From: Dyella ginsengisoli LA-4
Lineage (GTDB): Bacteria; Pseudomonadota; Gammaproteobacteria; Xanthomonadales; Rhodanobacteraceae
Direction of reading: 5' to 3'
Length of the DNA stretch: 64,000 nt
Assembly (NCBI RefSeq): GCF_000334915.1
Contig: NZ_AMSF01000001.1
Location: forward strand, 1-64,000
In this document: one piece after another, positions 49,087 to 58,815 of the stretch
How positions within the stretch are numbered: the first letter of the stretch is position 1
Layout of the letters: each line of letters opens with the position of its first letter
Notes under the pieces: generated by a model
Told to the model about the DNA's origin: nothing
Seen by the model: only the letters and a program-made list of their open reading frames with translations
Database searches by the model: none
Program-made: the position numbers and the translations under genes

Positions 49087-49914
49087 CTACTCGCGGTACA
49101 GCAGCTTGCGCGGAGCGCCGCTGATCGCCGCAGCCAGCTTGGCCGCCCTGGCCGGCGGCAGCTCCTCGCGCAGGATGGCGAACACCCGCTCGCCCTCTGC
49201 CAGCCGGGCGTCGACCTCCTCGCCGCGCCCGGCCACCAGCACCACGCATTCGCCGCGCTGCTGGTCGGGGTCGGCGGCGACCCGCGCGGCCAGCTCGCCC
49301 AGCGGCTCGCCCAGCACGGTCTCGAACAGCTTGGTCAGCTCGCGGGCCAGCACCGCCTCGCGCTGCGCGCCGAAGGCGTCTCGCATGTCCGCCAGGCTCT
49401 CCGCCACGCGGTGCGAGGACTCGTAGAAGATCAGCGTGCGCCCTTCCCCGGCCAGCTCCTGCAGGCGGCCGCGCCGCGCCGCAGCCTTCGGTGGCAGGAA
49501 GCCCTCGAACACGAAACGGTCGCTGGGCAACCCTGCCACCGACAGCGCGGCGATGGCCGCGCAGGCGCCCGGCACCGGGATACAACGCACGCCGGCTGCA
49601 CGCGCGGCGCGCACCAGCCGGAAGCCCGGATCGGAGATCAACGGCGTGCCGGCGTCGGAAATCAGCGCCACCGACTCGCCCTCGGTCATGCGGCGAACCA
49701 GGCCGTCCACCACCTCGCGCTCGTTGTGTTCGTGCAAAGCCACCAGCGGCGTACCGATGCCGTGATGCTGCAGCAACGGACGGCTGTGTCGGGTGTCCTC
49801 GGCGGCGATCACCGCGACGTCGCGCAAGGTCTGGATGGCGCGTGCGGAAATATCGTCACGGTGGCCGATCGGCGTGGCGACCACCCACAGGGAACCGGAT
49901 TGGCTGACTGGCAT
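49087..49914 (-). CDS. rsmI: 16S rRNA 2'-O-methyltransferase RsmI
   Basis: RsmI methylates the 2'-OH of C1402 in 16S rRNA, the same nucleotide modified by RsmH. This 275-residue protein belongs to the tetrapyrrole-methylase-like fold: LWVVATPIGHRDDISARA near residue 9, EDTRHSRPLLQHHGI, ALISDAGTPLISDPGF (about 83-98), VPGACAAIAALSVAGLP, and IFYESSHRVAESL. It is divergent from lpoA, the common gammaproteobacterial arrangement. Confidence 0.96.
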   Translation of the reverse strand: MPVSQSGSLWVVATPIGHRDDISARAIQTLRDVAVIAAEDTRHSRPLLQHHGIGTPLVALHEHNEREVVDGLVRRMTEGESVALISDAGTPLISDPGFRLVRAARAAGVRCIPVPGACAAIAALSVAGLPSDRFVFEGFLPPKAAARRGRLQELAGEGRTLIFYESSHRVAESLADMRDAFGAQREAVLARELTKLFETVLGEPLGELAARVAADPDQQRGECVVLVAGRGEEVDARLAEGERVFAILREELPPARAAKLAAAISGAPRKLLYRE

Positions 49915-50005
49915 CGACTGGGATCCTCGTCCGCCGCGGCGCGACGGATTGATCGTCTATCATCGCGCAGTCCTACCTTTCCGATCACGACCCAAGGGAT
50001 TCTCC

Positions 50006-51844
50006 ATGCGCCTGACTCGCGCCGCCGGCCTCGGCCTGCTGATCAGCCTTGCGCTCACCGCCTGCGTGCCGACGGCCACCCAGCGCTCGCCCGCCGAGAT
50101 CGCCGCCCTGCACCAGGCCGACACACTGCGCCAGCAGGGCAATTTCGACCAGGCCGCGCAGGCATACCTGGCCCTAGCCGGCAACAGTCCCGCCCATGCC
50201 GACACCTACCGCCTCAGCGCGGCGGAGGCGTACCGGCAGGAAGGCGACCTGGACAAGGCCGCCGCCCTGCTCGCCAATATCCGCCGCGATCGCCTCAGCG
50301 GGGACGAGCCGGTACGGCTGGACCTGCTGCGCGCCGAGATCGCCCTGCACCACAACGATCCGCGCAGCGCCCTCAACCTCACGACGCAACCGACCCTGCG
50401 GGTACCGCAGGATCTCCAGTTGCGCCTGCTGGAGATGCGCGCCCGCGCACTGGATGCCATCGGCGACCACTGGACCGCGGCGCGTACCCGCGCGCAGATG
50501 GACGACTCGCTCAGCGGACTGGACCGCGCACAGAACCAGCGTGAGGTGCTGGCGCAGCTCGGCAAGCTCAGCGTGGCCGAACTGCAGCAGCGTGCCAGCG
50601 CCATGACCCCGTCGGACCGCATGCTGCCGTGGATCAACGAATCCCTCTCGCAGCGCGGCATCACCGTCGCGACGCCGCAGCCATCGCTGGATCAGCCGGT
50701 GGGCACCATGATGCCCGGCGCCGACGCCAACGTCCGCGAGGGTTACCATATGCCTGCGCGGATCGCCCTGCTGCTGCCCGACTCGCCGGAGTTCGCCAGC
50801 GCTTCCACATCCGTGCGCGAAGGCTTCTTCGCCGCCTATGCCGACGCCAGCAGGAGCCATGCGCCGCGCGCGGAAGTGCGCGTCTACGGCAGCGACGGCA
50901 CCGCCGTCGGCGCAGTGAAGGCCTACCAGCAGGCCGTGAGCGACGGCGCCGAACTGGTGGTCGGCCCCCTCACCCGCGCGGCGGTCACCGCCGTCGCTAC
51001 CCAGGCCATCCTGCCGGTACCGGTGCTCGCCTTGAACCATGCCGACGACAACACGCCCCCCTCGGCCAACGTCACCGAGTTCGGCCTGCTACCCGAGACC
51101 GAGGGCGCCCAAGCCGCCGACCACCTGATCGAGCGCGGGCTGCACTCGGCCTACGTGATCGTGTCCAGCCAGGACTTCGCGCAGCGTGCCGCCGCGGCGT
51201 TCAAGGCCGAGCTGGTCGCGCGCGGCGGACAGGTGGTGACGCAGGCGTCGCTTGCCGTCGGCGCCATCAACTTCACCCAGACCATCGCCAGCATGAACAT
51301 TCCGGCCGCCCAGCCCGACGCGGCGATCTTCATCAGCATGCGCCCCGAGCAGGCACGCCTGCTGCTGCCGCAGCTGCGCGTGGCGCACATCACGTTGCCG
51401 GTCTTCGGCACCTCGCACATCTACGGCGGCACCGACGATGCCGGCGACGACCGCGACCTGGAAGGCGTGGAGTTCTGCGACGCCCCCTGGCTGTTCGATG
51501 CGCAGCCCGGCCTGCCGCCGCACGCCGGCATCGCCGCCCTGCTTCCGGCCGCCAGCGGCAGTGCGGCGCGGCTGTTCGCCTTCGGCATGGACGCGTGGAA
51601 CCTGGTGCCGTACCTCGGCTGGTTGCGCGACCACCCGGGCAGCTACCTGCCCGGTGCCACCGGCCAGCTTGCCGCCGACCCCTTTGGCCACGTGCGGCGC
51701 GTACTGGTGTGGGCGAAGTTCACCGATGGCGTGGCGCGCCCGCTGACCGGCAGCCTGCAACTGGATGCGCCGTCGGTCGCTCCACCGGAACAGGCCCCGG
51801 GCAGCGGACTGCCGGCCCCGGCCAACAGCGCCGGCCAGCCCTGA
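50006..51844 (+). CDS. lpoA: Penicillin-binding protein activator LpoA (outer-membrane lipoprotein)
   Basis: LpoA spans the periplasm from the outer membrane and stimulates the transpeptidase PBP1A. The 612-residue protein has a lipoprotein signal with lipobox LTAC (Cys about residue 20), a TPR-like N-terminal domain (about 30-230) and a periplasmic-binding-protein-like C-terminal domain (about 250-590, with [16 protein letters not shown] and [21 protein letters not shown]). The start ATG follows AAGGGA. It ends by sharing ATGA with yraN. It is divergent from rsmI, as in E. coli. Confidence 0.92.
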   Translation: MRLTRAAGLGLLISLALTACVPTATQRSPAEIAALHQADTLRQQGNFDQAAQAYLALAGNSPAHADTYRLSAAEAYRQEGDLDKAAALLANIRRDRLSGDEPVRLDLLRAEIALHHNDPRSALNLTTQPTLRVPQDLQLRLLEMRARALDAIGDHWTAARTRAQMDDSLSGLDRAQNQREVLAQLGKLSVAELQQRASAMTPSDRMLPWINESLSQRGITVATPQPSLDQPVGTMMPGADANVREGYHMPARIALLLPDSPEFASASTSVREGFFAAYADASRSHAPRAEVRVYGSDGTAVGAVKAYQQAVSDGAELVVGPLTRAAVTAVATQAILPVPVLALNHADDNTPPSANVTEFGLLPETEGAQAADHLIERGLHSAYVIVSSQDFAQRAAAAFKAELVARGGQVVTQASLAVGAINFTQTIASMNIPAAQPDAAIFISMRPEQARLLLPQLRVAHITLPVFGTSHIYGGTDDAGDDRDLEGVEFCDAPWLFDAQPGLPPHAGIAALLPAASGSAARLFAFGMDAWNLVPYLGWLRDHPGSYLPGATGQLAADPFGHVRRVLVWAKFTDGVARPLTGSLQLDAPSVAPPEQAPGSGLPAPANSAGQP

Positions 51845-52200
51845 TGCGCAAGGCCGGCGCCGCCTTCGAGGCGCTCGCGCAGCGCGACCTGGAGCGCGCC
51901 GGACTGGTCCTGCTTTCGTGCAACTACACCACCCGGCACGGCGAGCTCGACCTGGTGATGCGCGACGGCGAACAGATCGTCTTCGTCGAAGTGCGCCAGC
52001 GTGCGCGCAACGGACACGGCGGCGCCGCGGCATCGATCACCGCCAGCAAGCGCGGGCGCCTCATCCGCACCGCCTCGTTGTGGCTGGCCGCTCATCCGCA
52101 GCATGCCCGGCGGACCTGCCGCTTCGACGTGGTCAGCTACGACGGCGCGGGCGAGGAGGCGCAGATGCGCTGGCTGCGCGGCGCGTTCGAGGCCGACTGA
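51844..52200 (+). CDS. yraN: YraN/UPF0102 family protein
   Basis: This 118-residue protein of the UPF0102 family has an endonuclease-like fold of unproven function. It shows [17 protein letters not shown] at the start, then the conserved [20 protein letters not shown], in which Glu, Asp and the VEV(K/R) motif resemble a PD-(D/E)XK nuclease core. The start overlaps the lpoA stop (ATGA), so the two are coupled. In E. coli diaA and yraP follow; here the next gene is on the other strand. Confidence 0.92.
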   Translation: MRKAGAAFEALAQRDLERAGLVLLSCNYTTRHGELDLVMRDGEQIVFVEVRQRARNGHGGAAASITASKRGRLIRTASLWLAAHPQHARRTCRFDVVSYDGAGEEAQMRWLRGAFEAD

Positions 52201-52212
52201 GCCTCGGCGCCT

Positions 52213-52833
52213 TCAGACCGGGCGCTCGCCCAGCAGCAAGCGCAGGCCGAACAGCACGAACACCGCGCCCGCCAGCGCATCGATCGCGCGGGCCATCCGC
52301 AGGTAGCGGCGACGCACCGCCGGCAGGCCGAAGCACGCCGCCACCAGGGCGAACCACGCCAGCGTCTCGCCCACCACCAGTCCGCCGATGAGCCAGCGCA
52401 TGCCCGCGCTCGCGGTCGGCCCCACCAGCACCGAGAACACGCTGCCGAAGTAGACCAGCGCCTTGGGGTTGGAAAGATTGGTCAGCAATCCAGCCCGCAG
52501 GCTTTGCCAGGCATCGGGCGCGACGCGCGCGGGCGGACGGCCACCGGCACCTCGCCACGTACTGCGCAACAGTTGCACGCCCAGCCAGATCAGGTAGGCC
52601 GCACCCGCCGTGGCGATCGCCTTCTGCAGCCAGCCCAGGCGCGCCATCACCAGGTGCAGTCCGAGCAGGGCCAGCGCGGCCCACACCGCCACCCCCAGCG
52701 CGATGCCGCACACACCGGCCATCGCCTGCGCGCGCGACCGGGCCACCGCGGTCTGCGAGACGAACAGGAAATCCGGCCCCGGGCTGGCAAGCGCGAGCAG
52801 GTGGATCACGGCGATGGTGAGGAGGTTGCCCAT
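52213..52833 (-). CDS. LysE/RhtB-family amino acid exporter
   Basis: This 206-residue membrane protein has about six hydrophobic helices and the family's early ASPGPDFLFVSQTAVARSR motif (about residues 16-34). It also has LTNLSNPKALVYFGSVF in the middle helices. RhtB/LysE transporters export amino acids such as homoserine, threonine or lysine, or related metabolites. The substrate is not predictable here. It converges on yraN with a 12-nt gap. The ribosome-binding site is weak. Confidence 0.9.
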   Translation of the reverse strand: MGNLLTIAVIHLLALASPGPDFLFVSQTAVARSRAQAMAGVCGIALGVAVWAALALLGLHLVMARLGWLQKAIATAGAAYLIWLGVQLLRSTWRGAGGRPPARVAPDAWQSLRAGLLTNLSNPKALVYFGSVFSVLVGPTASAGMRWLIGGLVVGETLAWFALVAACFGLPAVRRRYLRMARAIDALAGAVFVLFGLRLLLGERPV

Positions 52834-53062
52834 GGAATCCGATCCGGCGAAAGCGCAGGTGGCCAGTGTAGGGCTCCGCCCCCGCCGCGGCGCGGCTTGC
52901 TCCTCGCCGGCCGGCTCCTCTACGCTGCGGCGCACTGCATCCCGCCCCGGCGGGGCCGATCCGGGGAATGCCTCCTGTCGCTTCCGGTCGAAACCGTGGC
53001 CCCGGCCGCGATCGCCGTCGCGTGCAGAAACGCCCCACCCACTTGCCGCACGAAGCCGACCG

Positions 53063-54328
53063 ATGAGTATCAAGTTCCGCCTGGTGGTGATGAATTTCCT
53101 GCAGTTCTTCGTCTGGGGATCGTGGCTGATCACCATCGGCGCCTACTGGTTCCAGAACAGGCACTGGGGCGGCGCGCAATTCGGCGCGATCTTCTCGACG
53201 ATGGGTATCGCCTCGGTGTTCATGCCCTCACTGATGGGCGTGGTGGCGGACAAGTGGATCAACGCCGAGAAGCTCTACGGCCTGCTGCACATCCTCGGCG
53301 CGATCGTGCTGTGCATCGTGCCGACGATCGACCGGCCCGGCGTGCTGTTCTGGGTGATGCTGGTGAACATGTGCTGCTACATGCCCACCATCGCGCTGTC
53401 TTACGCGGTGGCCTACAACGCACTCAAGCGCGACGGGCTGGACGTGGTGACCTCCTTTCCGCCGATCCGCGTGTGGGGCACGGTGGGTTTCATCGCCGCG
53501 CTGTGGACGGTGAGCCTGCTGCACCTGGAAACCACTCCCGGCCAGTTCTACGTCGCCGCCGGTGCGGCGCTGGTGCTGGGCCTGTACGCATTCGCCCTGC
53601 CGCCGTGCCCGCCCAAGCTCGAACGCGTCGCCTCCAGCCGCTCGCTGCTGGATACGCTGGGCCTGACCTCGTTCAGGCTGTTCAAGAACGCCAAGATGGC
53701 GATCTTCTTCCTGTTCGCGATGCTGCTCGGCGCCTCGCTGCAGCTGACCAACGCCTACGGCGACACCTTCCTGCACGACTTCGCGACGGTGCCCGCGTAC
53801 CAGCACCTGATCGCGGTGAAGTACCCGGCGATCATCATGTCGATCTCGCAGGTCTCCGAAACGCTGTTCATCCTGGCCATTCCGTTCTTCCTCAAGCGCT
53901 TCGGCATCAAGACAGTGATGTTCATCTCGATGGCGGCGTGGGCGCTGCGCTTCGGCCTGTTCGCCTACGGCAATCCCGGCCCGGGGCTGTGGATGATCGT
54001 GCTGTCGTGCATCGTCTACGGCATGGCGTTCGACTTCTTCAACATCTCCGGCTCGCTTTTCGTCGAGGGCCAGAGCGATCCGGCGATCCGCGCCAGTGCC
54101 CAGGGCCTGTTCATGATGATGACCAATGGCATCGGCGCCATCCTCGGCAGCTCGATCAGCGGCGTGGTGATCGAGGCCTTCTTCACCGCCCCGGACGGCG
54201 CGAAGGACTGGCACGGTATCTGGATGAGCTTCGCCGCCTACTCGGCGGTGGTCGCGGTCGCCTTCCTGATCCTGTTCCGCCACAAGCACGTACCCGGACG
54301 CGACCTCGGCGGCACCATCGCGCACTGA
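53063..54328 (+). CDS. MFS permease of the nucleoside:H+ symporter (NupG/XapB-like) type
   Basis: This 421-residue protein has 12 predicted membrane helices and resembles the NHS family (NupG is 418 residues). It has RLVVMNFLQFFVWGSWLITI in the first helix, FPPIRVWGTVGFIAALW near residue 133, and a C-terminal half with SQVSETLFILAIPFFLKRFG. Substrate could be nucleosides or sugars: in Bacteroidetes and xanthomonads similar permeases also occur with sugar-utilisation genes, so nucleoside specificity is only a guess. No catabolic gene lies next to it. It converges with the diguanylate cyclase gene (12-nt gap). Confidence 0.87.
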   Translation: MSIKFRLVVMNFLQFFVWGSWLITIGAYWFQNRHWGGAQFGAIFSTMGIASVFMPSLMGVVADKWINAEKLYGLLHILGAIVLCIVPTIDRPGVLFWVMLVNMCCYMPTIALSYAVAYNALKRDGLDVVTSFPPIRVWGTVGFIAALWTVSLLHLETTPGQFYVAAGAALVLGLYAFALPPCPPKLERVASSRSLLDTLGLTSFRLFKNAKMAIFFLFAMLLGASLQLTNAYGDTFLHDFATVPAYQHLIAVKYPAIIMSISQVSETLFILAIPFFLKRFGIKTVMFISMAAWALRFGLFAYGNPGPGLWMIVLSCIVYGMAFDFFNISGSLFVEGQSDPAIRASAQGLFMMMTNGIGAILGSSISGVVIEAFFTAPDGAKDWHGIWMSFAAYSAVVAVAFLILFRHKHVPGRDLGGTIAH

Positions 54329-54340
54329 GCGACGGCGCGG

Positions 54341-56116
54341 CTAGTCCACTGCTGCGGCGGCGACCGCGCAGTCGCGACCGGACGACTTGGCGGCATACAG
54401 CGCGGCATCCGCCGCGCGCATCCAACCATCCAGATCGTTGTGCCGCAGGGCGTCGAACACCGCCACCCCGATACTCACCGTAACGCGCTCCGGACCGACC
54501 TTCGACGACAGGGGCAGCCCTGCCACGCCCGCGCGCAGCGTCTCGGCCAGCCGCATGCCGGCCTCGGCACCCAGCATCGGGCAAAGCACCGCGAACTCCT
54601 CGCCACCGATGCGCGACACGCGCCCGTGCGTGCCGACCGCTTCGCACAGGAATGTCGACACCTGCACCAGCACGCGGTCGCCCTGCGGGTGACCAGCGCT
54701 GTCGTTGATGCGCTTGAAATGATCGACGTCGATCAGCATCAGCACCGGCGCCGGCACATCCCCGCGCAACGGCAACAGCGAGCCGGCGTGCTGCAGGAAC
54801 GCACGACGGTTGTCGATACCGGTAAGCGGGTCGCGCAATGCCAGCAGCTGCAGCTCGGCGGCATGCCTGCGCTGCGCCCGCAGCAGCAGGAACAGGAGGA
54901 CCGCCACCAGCATCAGTCCGGCCAGCGCCCCGCCGGTCACCCGGCCGACCAGCACGTCGCGCCGACGCGCTTCCTCGCGCTGTCGTGCCTCGGCGCGCGC
55001 CGCCTTGAGGGCCAGATCCTTGATGCGGTTTTCTCGCTCCAGGTCGTGGATCCGCAGCTCTTTCTCGCGGACCGCATAACGCGCCTCCAGCTCGGCCTCG
55101 ATGGCGCGCAACGCAGGCGTGCTGGTGGCGGCCGTCAGCTTCAACGCCTCACGCAACTGGGCCACCGCATCGTGCATGCGGCCGTTCCGCTCGGCCAGTT
55201 CGCTCTCGCTGCGCAGGAGGTCGACCAGTTGTCCATCGATTCCGGCGGCACGAGCGCGCGCGACGGTGGCCTGCATCATGGCGTAGGCCTGGCGGGGATG
55301 ACCCAGCGCCGCCTCGGCACGCGCGATGTCGGTGCTGGAATCGAGCGAATCGCTGATCCGCCCCGCGGCCAGTTCGTGCGCCAGCGAGGTGCGCGACAGC
55401 GCCAGCGCTTCGCGCGGACGGCCCAGCTTCAGGTACATCTTGGACAGGTTGTCGCCAACCATCACCGCCAGCTCGGTAGCCCCCACCCCGGCAAAACGGC
55501 GGCGCGAGCGCTGGTAGGCCGCGGCCGCCTCCCGGGTTCGTCCCAGGGTGGCCAGGGCGATGCCTTCGTCATTCTCGGCATCGGCGATACCCCAGGCATC
55601 GCCGACGGCGCGGTAGCTGTCCTCGGCCCGACGGCACAGCTCCAGCGCCTTCGTGGCACTCTCGTCCAGCGCATAGGCGTCGCAAAGCTGGAACCGCGCC
55701 CACGCGACGATCTGCGCATCACTGCTGCCCTGCACCCGGGCGGCGGCGCGCAGCGCCTCGCCGAGCCCGTCGCCGATGCCGTTGGCCACGTCATGGCGGG
55801 CACGCAGGAACCCCGACGCTGCCAGCGCCACGGCGTCTCCCCGGGCCTTCCCGAGGCTGTCCAGACGCAGCGTGGATTCGGCGAATGCCGCTTCGTCGTC
55901 GGCATTGATCGCCGCCGTGCCCATGCCCCAGAGCAATGCGCGCTCGTCGGCCGGCGCCAGGTTGGCGCCGCCACGATCGAGACGCTGGCGCACGTCGACG
56001 ATCACGCCGTGCGGATCGGTCACGGCCCGACCGCGCAGCGCGTTGATCGACATCGCACCGCCAGCATGTGCCACCAGCGGCAGCAACAGCGCCATCGCGA
56101 CCAGGTGTCTGGACAT
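54341..56116 (-). CDS. Membrane diguanylate cyclase with periplasmic TPR-like sensor
   Basis: This 591-residue protein makes cyclic di-GMP. It has a signal peptide (AMALLLPLVAHAGG), a helical-repeat periplasmic domain (about 25-330), a coiled-coil stretch (about 335-385), one membrane helix (about 393-413) and a cytoplasmic GGDEF domain (about 425-585). The active site is GGEEF at 504-508, so catalysis is expected. The RxxD inhibitory site five residues upstream is absent, which would remove the usual product feedback. The architecture suggests the periplasmic repeats sense a ligand or protein. It is divergent from dusB. Confidence 0.92.
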   Translation of the reverse strand: MSRHLVAMALLLPLVAHAGGAMSINALRGRAVTDPHGVIVDVRQRLDRGGANLAPADERALLWGMGTAAINADDEAAFAESTLRLDSLGKARGDAVALAASGFLRARHDVANGIGDGLGEALRAAARVQGSSDAQIVAWARFQLCDAYALDESATKALELCRRAEDSYRAVGDAWGIADAENDEGIALATLGRTREAAAAYQRSRRRFAGVGATELAVMVGDNLSKMYLKLGRPREALALSRTSLAHELAAGRISDSLDSSTDIARAEAALGHPRQAYAMMQATVARARAAGIDGQLVDLLRSESELAERNGRMHDAVAQLREALKLTAATSTPALRAIEAELEARYAVREKELRIHDLERENRIKDLALKAARAEARQREEARRRDVLVGRVTGGALAGLMLVAVLLFLLLRAQRRHAAELQLLALRDPLTGIDNRRAFLQHAGSLLPLRGDVPAPVLMLIDVDHFKRINDSAGHPQGDRVLVQVSTFLCEAVGTHGRVSRIGGEEFAVLCPMLGAEAGMRLAETLRAGVAGLPLSSKVGPERVTVSIGVAVFDALRHNDLDGWMRAADAALYAAKSSGRDCAVAAAAVD

Positions 56117-56195
56117 CGTATCCCTGAGTCTCCCTTGGAGCGCCCGGCCACCGCGACCGCCACGGCCTGGCGCGGGTGCATCTCCGCCCAGACGT

Positions 56196-56201
56196 TACAC
56201 T
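56196..56201 (+). promoter_or_regulatory. -10 element placing the dusB start codon at +1
   Basis: TACACT is followed by exactly six bases and then the dusB ATG, the same spacing as at apaG and uup. There is no clear -35 and no Shine-Dalgarno sequence. Confidence 0.45.
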
Positions 56202-56207
56202 AACGCC

Positions 56208-57203
56208 ATGCAGATCGGCCCCTACCGCATCGACCCGCCGGTGGTGCTCGCGCCCATGGCGGGCGTCACCGACAAACCGTTCCGCCTGCTGTGCAAACGG
56301 CTGGGCGCGGGTCTGGCCGTGTCGGAGATGACCACCGCCGATCCCAGCCTCTGGCACACCCGCAAGTCGCTGCGGCGAATGGACCACGAGGGCGAGCCCG
56401 AGCCGGTCAGCGTGCAGATCGCCGGCTACGACCCGGCGATGCTGGCCGAGGCGGCGCGCTTCAACGTGGCCAACGGCGCGCAGATCATCGACATCAACAT
56501 GGGCTGCCCCGCCAAGAAGGTGTGCAACGTGTGGTCCGGCTCCGCCCTGCTGCAGGACGAGCCACTGGTCGCGCGCATCTGCAAGGCGGTGGTCGGGGCG
56601 GTCGAGGTGCCGGTGACGCTGAAGATCCGCACCGGCTGGGATCGCGAACACAGGAATGCGCTGCGCATCGCCCGCATTGCCGAGGACGCAGGGATCGCCG
56701 CGCTGTCGGTGCATGGTCGCACCCGCGCCGACAGGTACGAGGGCGAGGCCGAGTACGAGACCATCGCCGCGGTGAAAGCCAGCGTGGGTATCCCGGTGCT
56801 CGCCAACGGCGACATCACCACGCCCGAGCGAGCGCGGCACGTGCTCGATGTCACCGGCGCCGACGCCGTGATGATCGGCCGCGGCGCCCAGGGCCGTCCG
56901 TGGATCTTCCGGGAGATCGCCCACTATCTGGCCACCGGGGAAAAGCTTGCCGAACCGACTCCGGACGAGGTTGCCACCATCCTGCTCGGCCACCTCGAAC
57001 ACCTTCATGCGTTCTACGGCGAACTGGCCGGCGTGCGCATCGCGCGCAAGCACCTGGGCTGGTATGCCAGGGACCGGCCGGAAAACGCCGCTTTCCGCCA
57101 GGTGGTGAACCGCGCCGACAGCGCACGCGAGCAGATCGCGCTGACCCGCGCCTACTTCGCCACCCTGGCCGCCGACGAGCCGATCCACGAAGCCGCCGCC
57201 TGA
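56208..57203 (+). CDS. dusB: tRNA-dihydrouridine synthase B
   Basis: DusB reduces a specific uridine in tRNA to dihydrouridine using FMN and NADPH. The 331-residue protein begins with IGPYRIDPPVVLAPMAGVTD, has INMGCPAKKVCN with the catalytic Cys100, LSVHGRTRADRY, and GADAVMIGRGAQGRPWIF at the phosphate site. It resembles DusB (GCPAKKV) rather than DusA or DusC. In many gammaproteobacteria fis follows dusB in one operon; here a diguanylate cyclase follows instead. Confidence 0.95.
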   Translation: MQIGPYRIDPPVVLAPMAGVTDKPFRLLCKRLGAGLAVSEMTTADPSLWHTRKSLRRMDHEGEPEPVSVQIAGYDPAMLAEAARFNVANGAQIIDINMGCPAKKVCNVWSGSALLQDEPLVARICKAVVGAVEVPVTLKIRTGWDREHRNALRIARIAEDAGIAALSVHGRTRADRYEGEAEYETIAAVKASVGIPVLANGDITTPERARHVLDVTGADAVMIGRGAQGRPWIFREIAHYLATGEKLAEPTPDEVATILLGHLEHLHAFYGELAGVRIARKHLGWYARDRPENAAFRQVVNRADSAREQIALTRAYFATLAADEPIHEAAA

Positions 57204-57328
57204 TCCAGGAACCGCCCCGGGGGCGGCACAATGGGGGGCACGCGAACCATTGGCGACACCGCACAAAGGCGGTGCACAACATGACCCGCGCGCGTACGAT
57301 AAGCCACCCGCTGTTCACCAGGCCCCCC

Positions 57329-58672
57329 ATGGAAGCCATCCCCACCGCAGCTGCTGCCAGTGATGCTCTCGCACAGCTCGAGCGCAGCCGCGCGCAGTGG
57401 TCGCTGCTCGATGCGCTGCTGCGTCGCCTGGTCACCCGGCTGACCTACGCTGCCGACGGACGGGGCCCGGCCCTGGACGCCGCGCTCGCGACGATTCGCC
57501 GCCAGGTCCGCGAGCCGGTCGGCGAGGCGGAACTCGAGCCCCTGCTCACCGAGCTCGGCGAGGCGATCAAGGCGCTGGACGAGCCCGAGGCCACCGGCGA
57601 GCGCGGCCCGGATCCGCTGCCGTTCACCGAATCGCTCTCGGTCGGCCAGATGCTGCTCGCACTGGTGGACCGCCTGAAGCTTGGGGACGAGGCACTGGAC
57701 CGTCTCGAGGCCCTGCGCCAGACCATTTCCGACTGCACCGACCCGGGCACGCTGGCGATCCAGGCGGATGCCATCGCCACCCTGGTCAACCGCCAGTGCG
57801 AACGGCTGACCGAAGCACGCGACGCCGCCGAGCGCCTGCTCAAGCACGTCACCGAGCAACTGGAAGAGCTGGCCGTCTACCTGGCGCGCGAGGACATGTC
57901 CCATCGCGACGGCGCCAGCGCGCGCGAGCAGCTCGACCAGGAGGTGCTGGGCGAGATCCGCGAGCTGGAGTCGGAAGTGGCCAGCGCGTGCGAGCTGGGG
58001 GCGCTGCAGACCCAGGTGCAGCAGCGCCTCGGTGCGATCAGTGGCCACCTGAAGAACTTCCGCCAGCGCGAGGAAGCCCGCGAGCACGAGTGGCAGGCGC
58101 GCACCGAGCAGATGAGCCAGCGCATCCGCGAACTGGAACGCTCGGCCCAGGCGATGGAGACGAGCCTTCGCCAGGAGCGCGCGCTGGCCTCGACCGATCC
58201 GCTGACCGGCGTGGCCAATCGCCTGGTGTTCGAGCAGCACATCGCCGATGCGTGCCTGCGCGCGGCGCGCTCCGGCGCCCAGAGCAGCCTGCTGGTGCTG
58301 GACATCGACCGTTTCAAGCAGATCAACGACAACTTCGGCCACGCCGCGGGCGACCGCGCCCTGCGCATCGTGGCCGAACAGCTGCGCGCCGGCCTGCGCT
58401 CGGACGACCTGCTCGCGCGCTACGGCGGCGAGGAGTTCGTGGTGGTTCTCGCCGGCGTGGGAGCCGAGGCCGCCCTGCGCGCCGCCGAATCGCTGCGTCG
58501 GCGGATCGAGAGCCTGGGTTTCCACGGCCAGCAACGCCCGGTCCGCATCACCCTGTCGTGCGGCGTCACCGTGCTGCGCGCCGACGACTCCCCGGAGAGC
58601 GCCTTCGAGCGCGCCGACAGCGCCCTGTACCGGGCCAAGCGCGGCGGCCGCAACCGCTGCGAGCTTGCCTGA
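57329..58672 (+). CDS. Cytoplasmic diguanylate cyclase with an N-terminal coiled coil
   Basis: This 447-residue protein has no membrane segment. Residues 1-170 are helical and of unrecognised family, 150-285 form a long coiled coil, and 288-445 form a GGDEF domain (STDPLTGVANR, then GGEEF at 366-370). RSDD at 357-360, five residues before GGEEF, is an RxxD inhibitory site, so feedback inhibition by c-di-GMP is expected. The ATG at 57329 is preferred because a TACGAT -10-like sequence (57295-57300) lies between it and the alternative ATG at 57281. It lies 125 nt after dusB on the same strand. Confidence 0.9.
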   Translation: MEAIPTAAAASDALAQLERSRAQWSLLDALLRRLVTRLTYAADGRGPALDAALATIRRQVREPVGEAELEPLLTELGEAIKALDEPEATGERGPDPLPFTESLSVGQMLLALVDRLKLGDEALDRLEALRQTISDCTDPGTLAIQADAIATLVNRQCERLTEARDAAERLLKHVTEQLEELAVYLAREDMSHRDGASAREQLDQEVLGEIRELESEVASACELGALQTQVQQRLGAISGHLKNFRQREEAREHEWQARTEQMSQRIRELERSAQAMETSLRQERALASTDPLTGVANRLVFEQHIADACLRAARSGAQSSLLVLDIDRFKQINDNFGHAAGDRALRIVAEQLRAGLRSDDLLARYGGEEFVVVLAGVGAEAALRAAESLRRRIESLGFHGQQRPVRITLSCGVTVLRADDSPESAFERADSALYRAKRGGRNRCELA

Positions 58673-58760
58673 TCCGGGATGCATGCACGGCCGTCCAGAC
58701 GGCTGAACGGGAGGCACCCCGCCCCATCAGGCGGCCGCTGCAAACCCTCGACCGGCGTTG

Positions 58761-58766
58761 TATCAT
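58761..58766 (+). promoter_or_regulatory. Possible metK -10 element
   Basis: TATCAT lies 49 nt before the metK ATG. The -35 is not convincing. The pyrimidine-rich leader between it and the ATG ends in AAAGGAAGGA, which can serve as the ribosome-binding site. Confidence 0.4.
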
Positions 58767-58815
58767 CCCCGTTTTCTCTTTATCTCTTTATCCGAAAGGA
58801 AGGATATAGCCCGCG

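Noticed and set aside
58673-58815. A SAM or SAH riboswitch upstream of metK
   Set aside because: The 143-nt leader has only a short GCCGTC/GACGGC hairpin with a 2-nt loop and a pyrimidine-rich tract; no known riboswitch core could be drawn.
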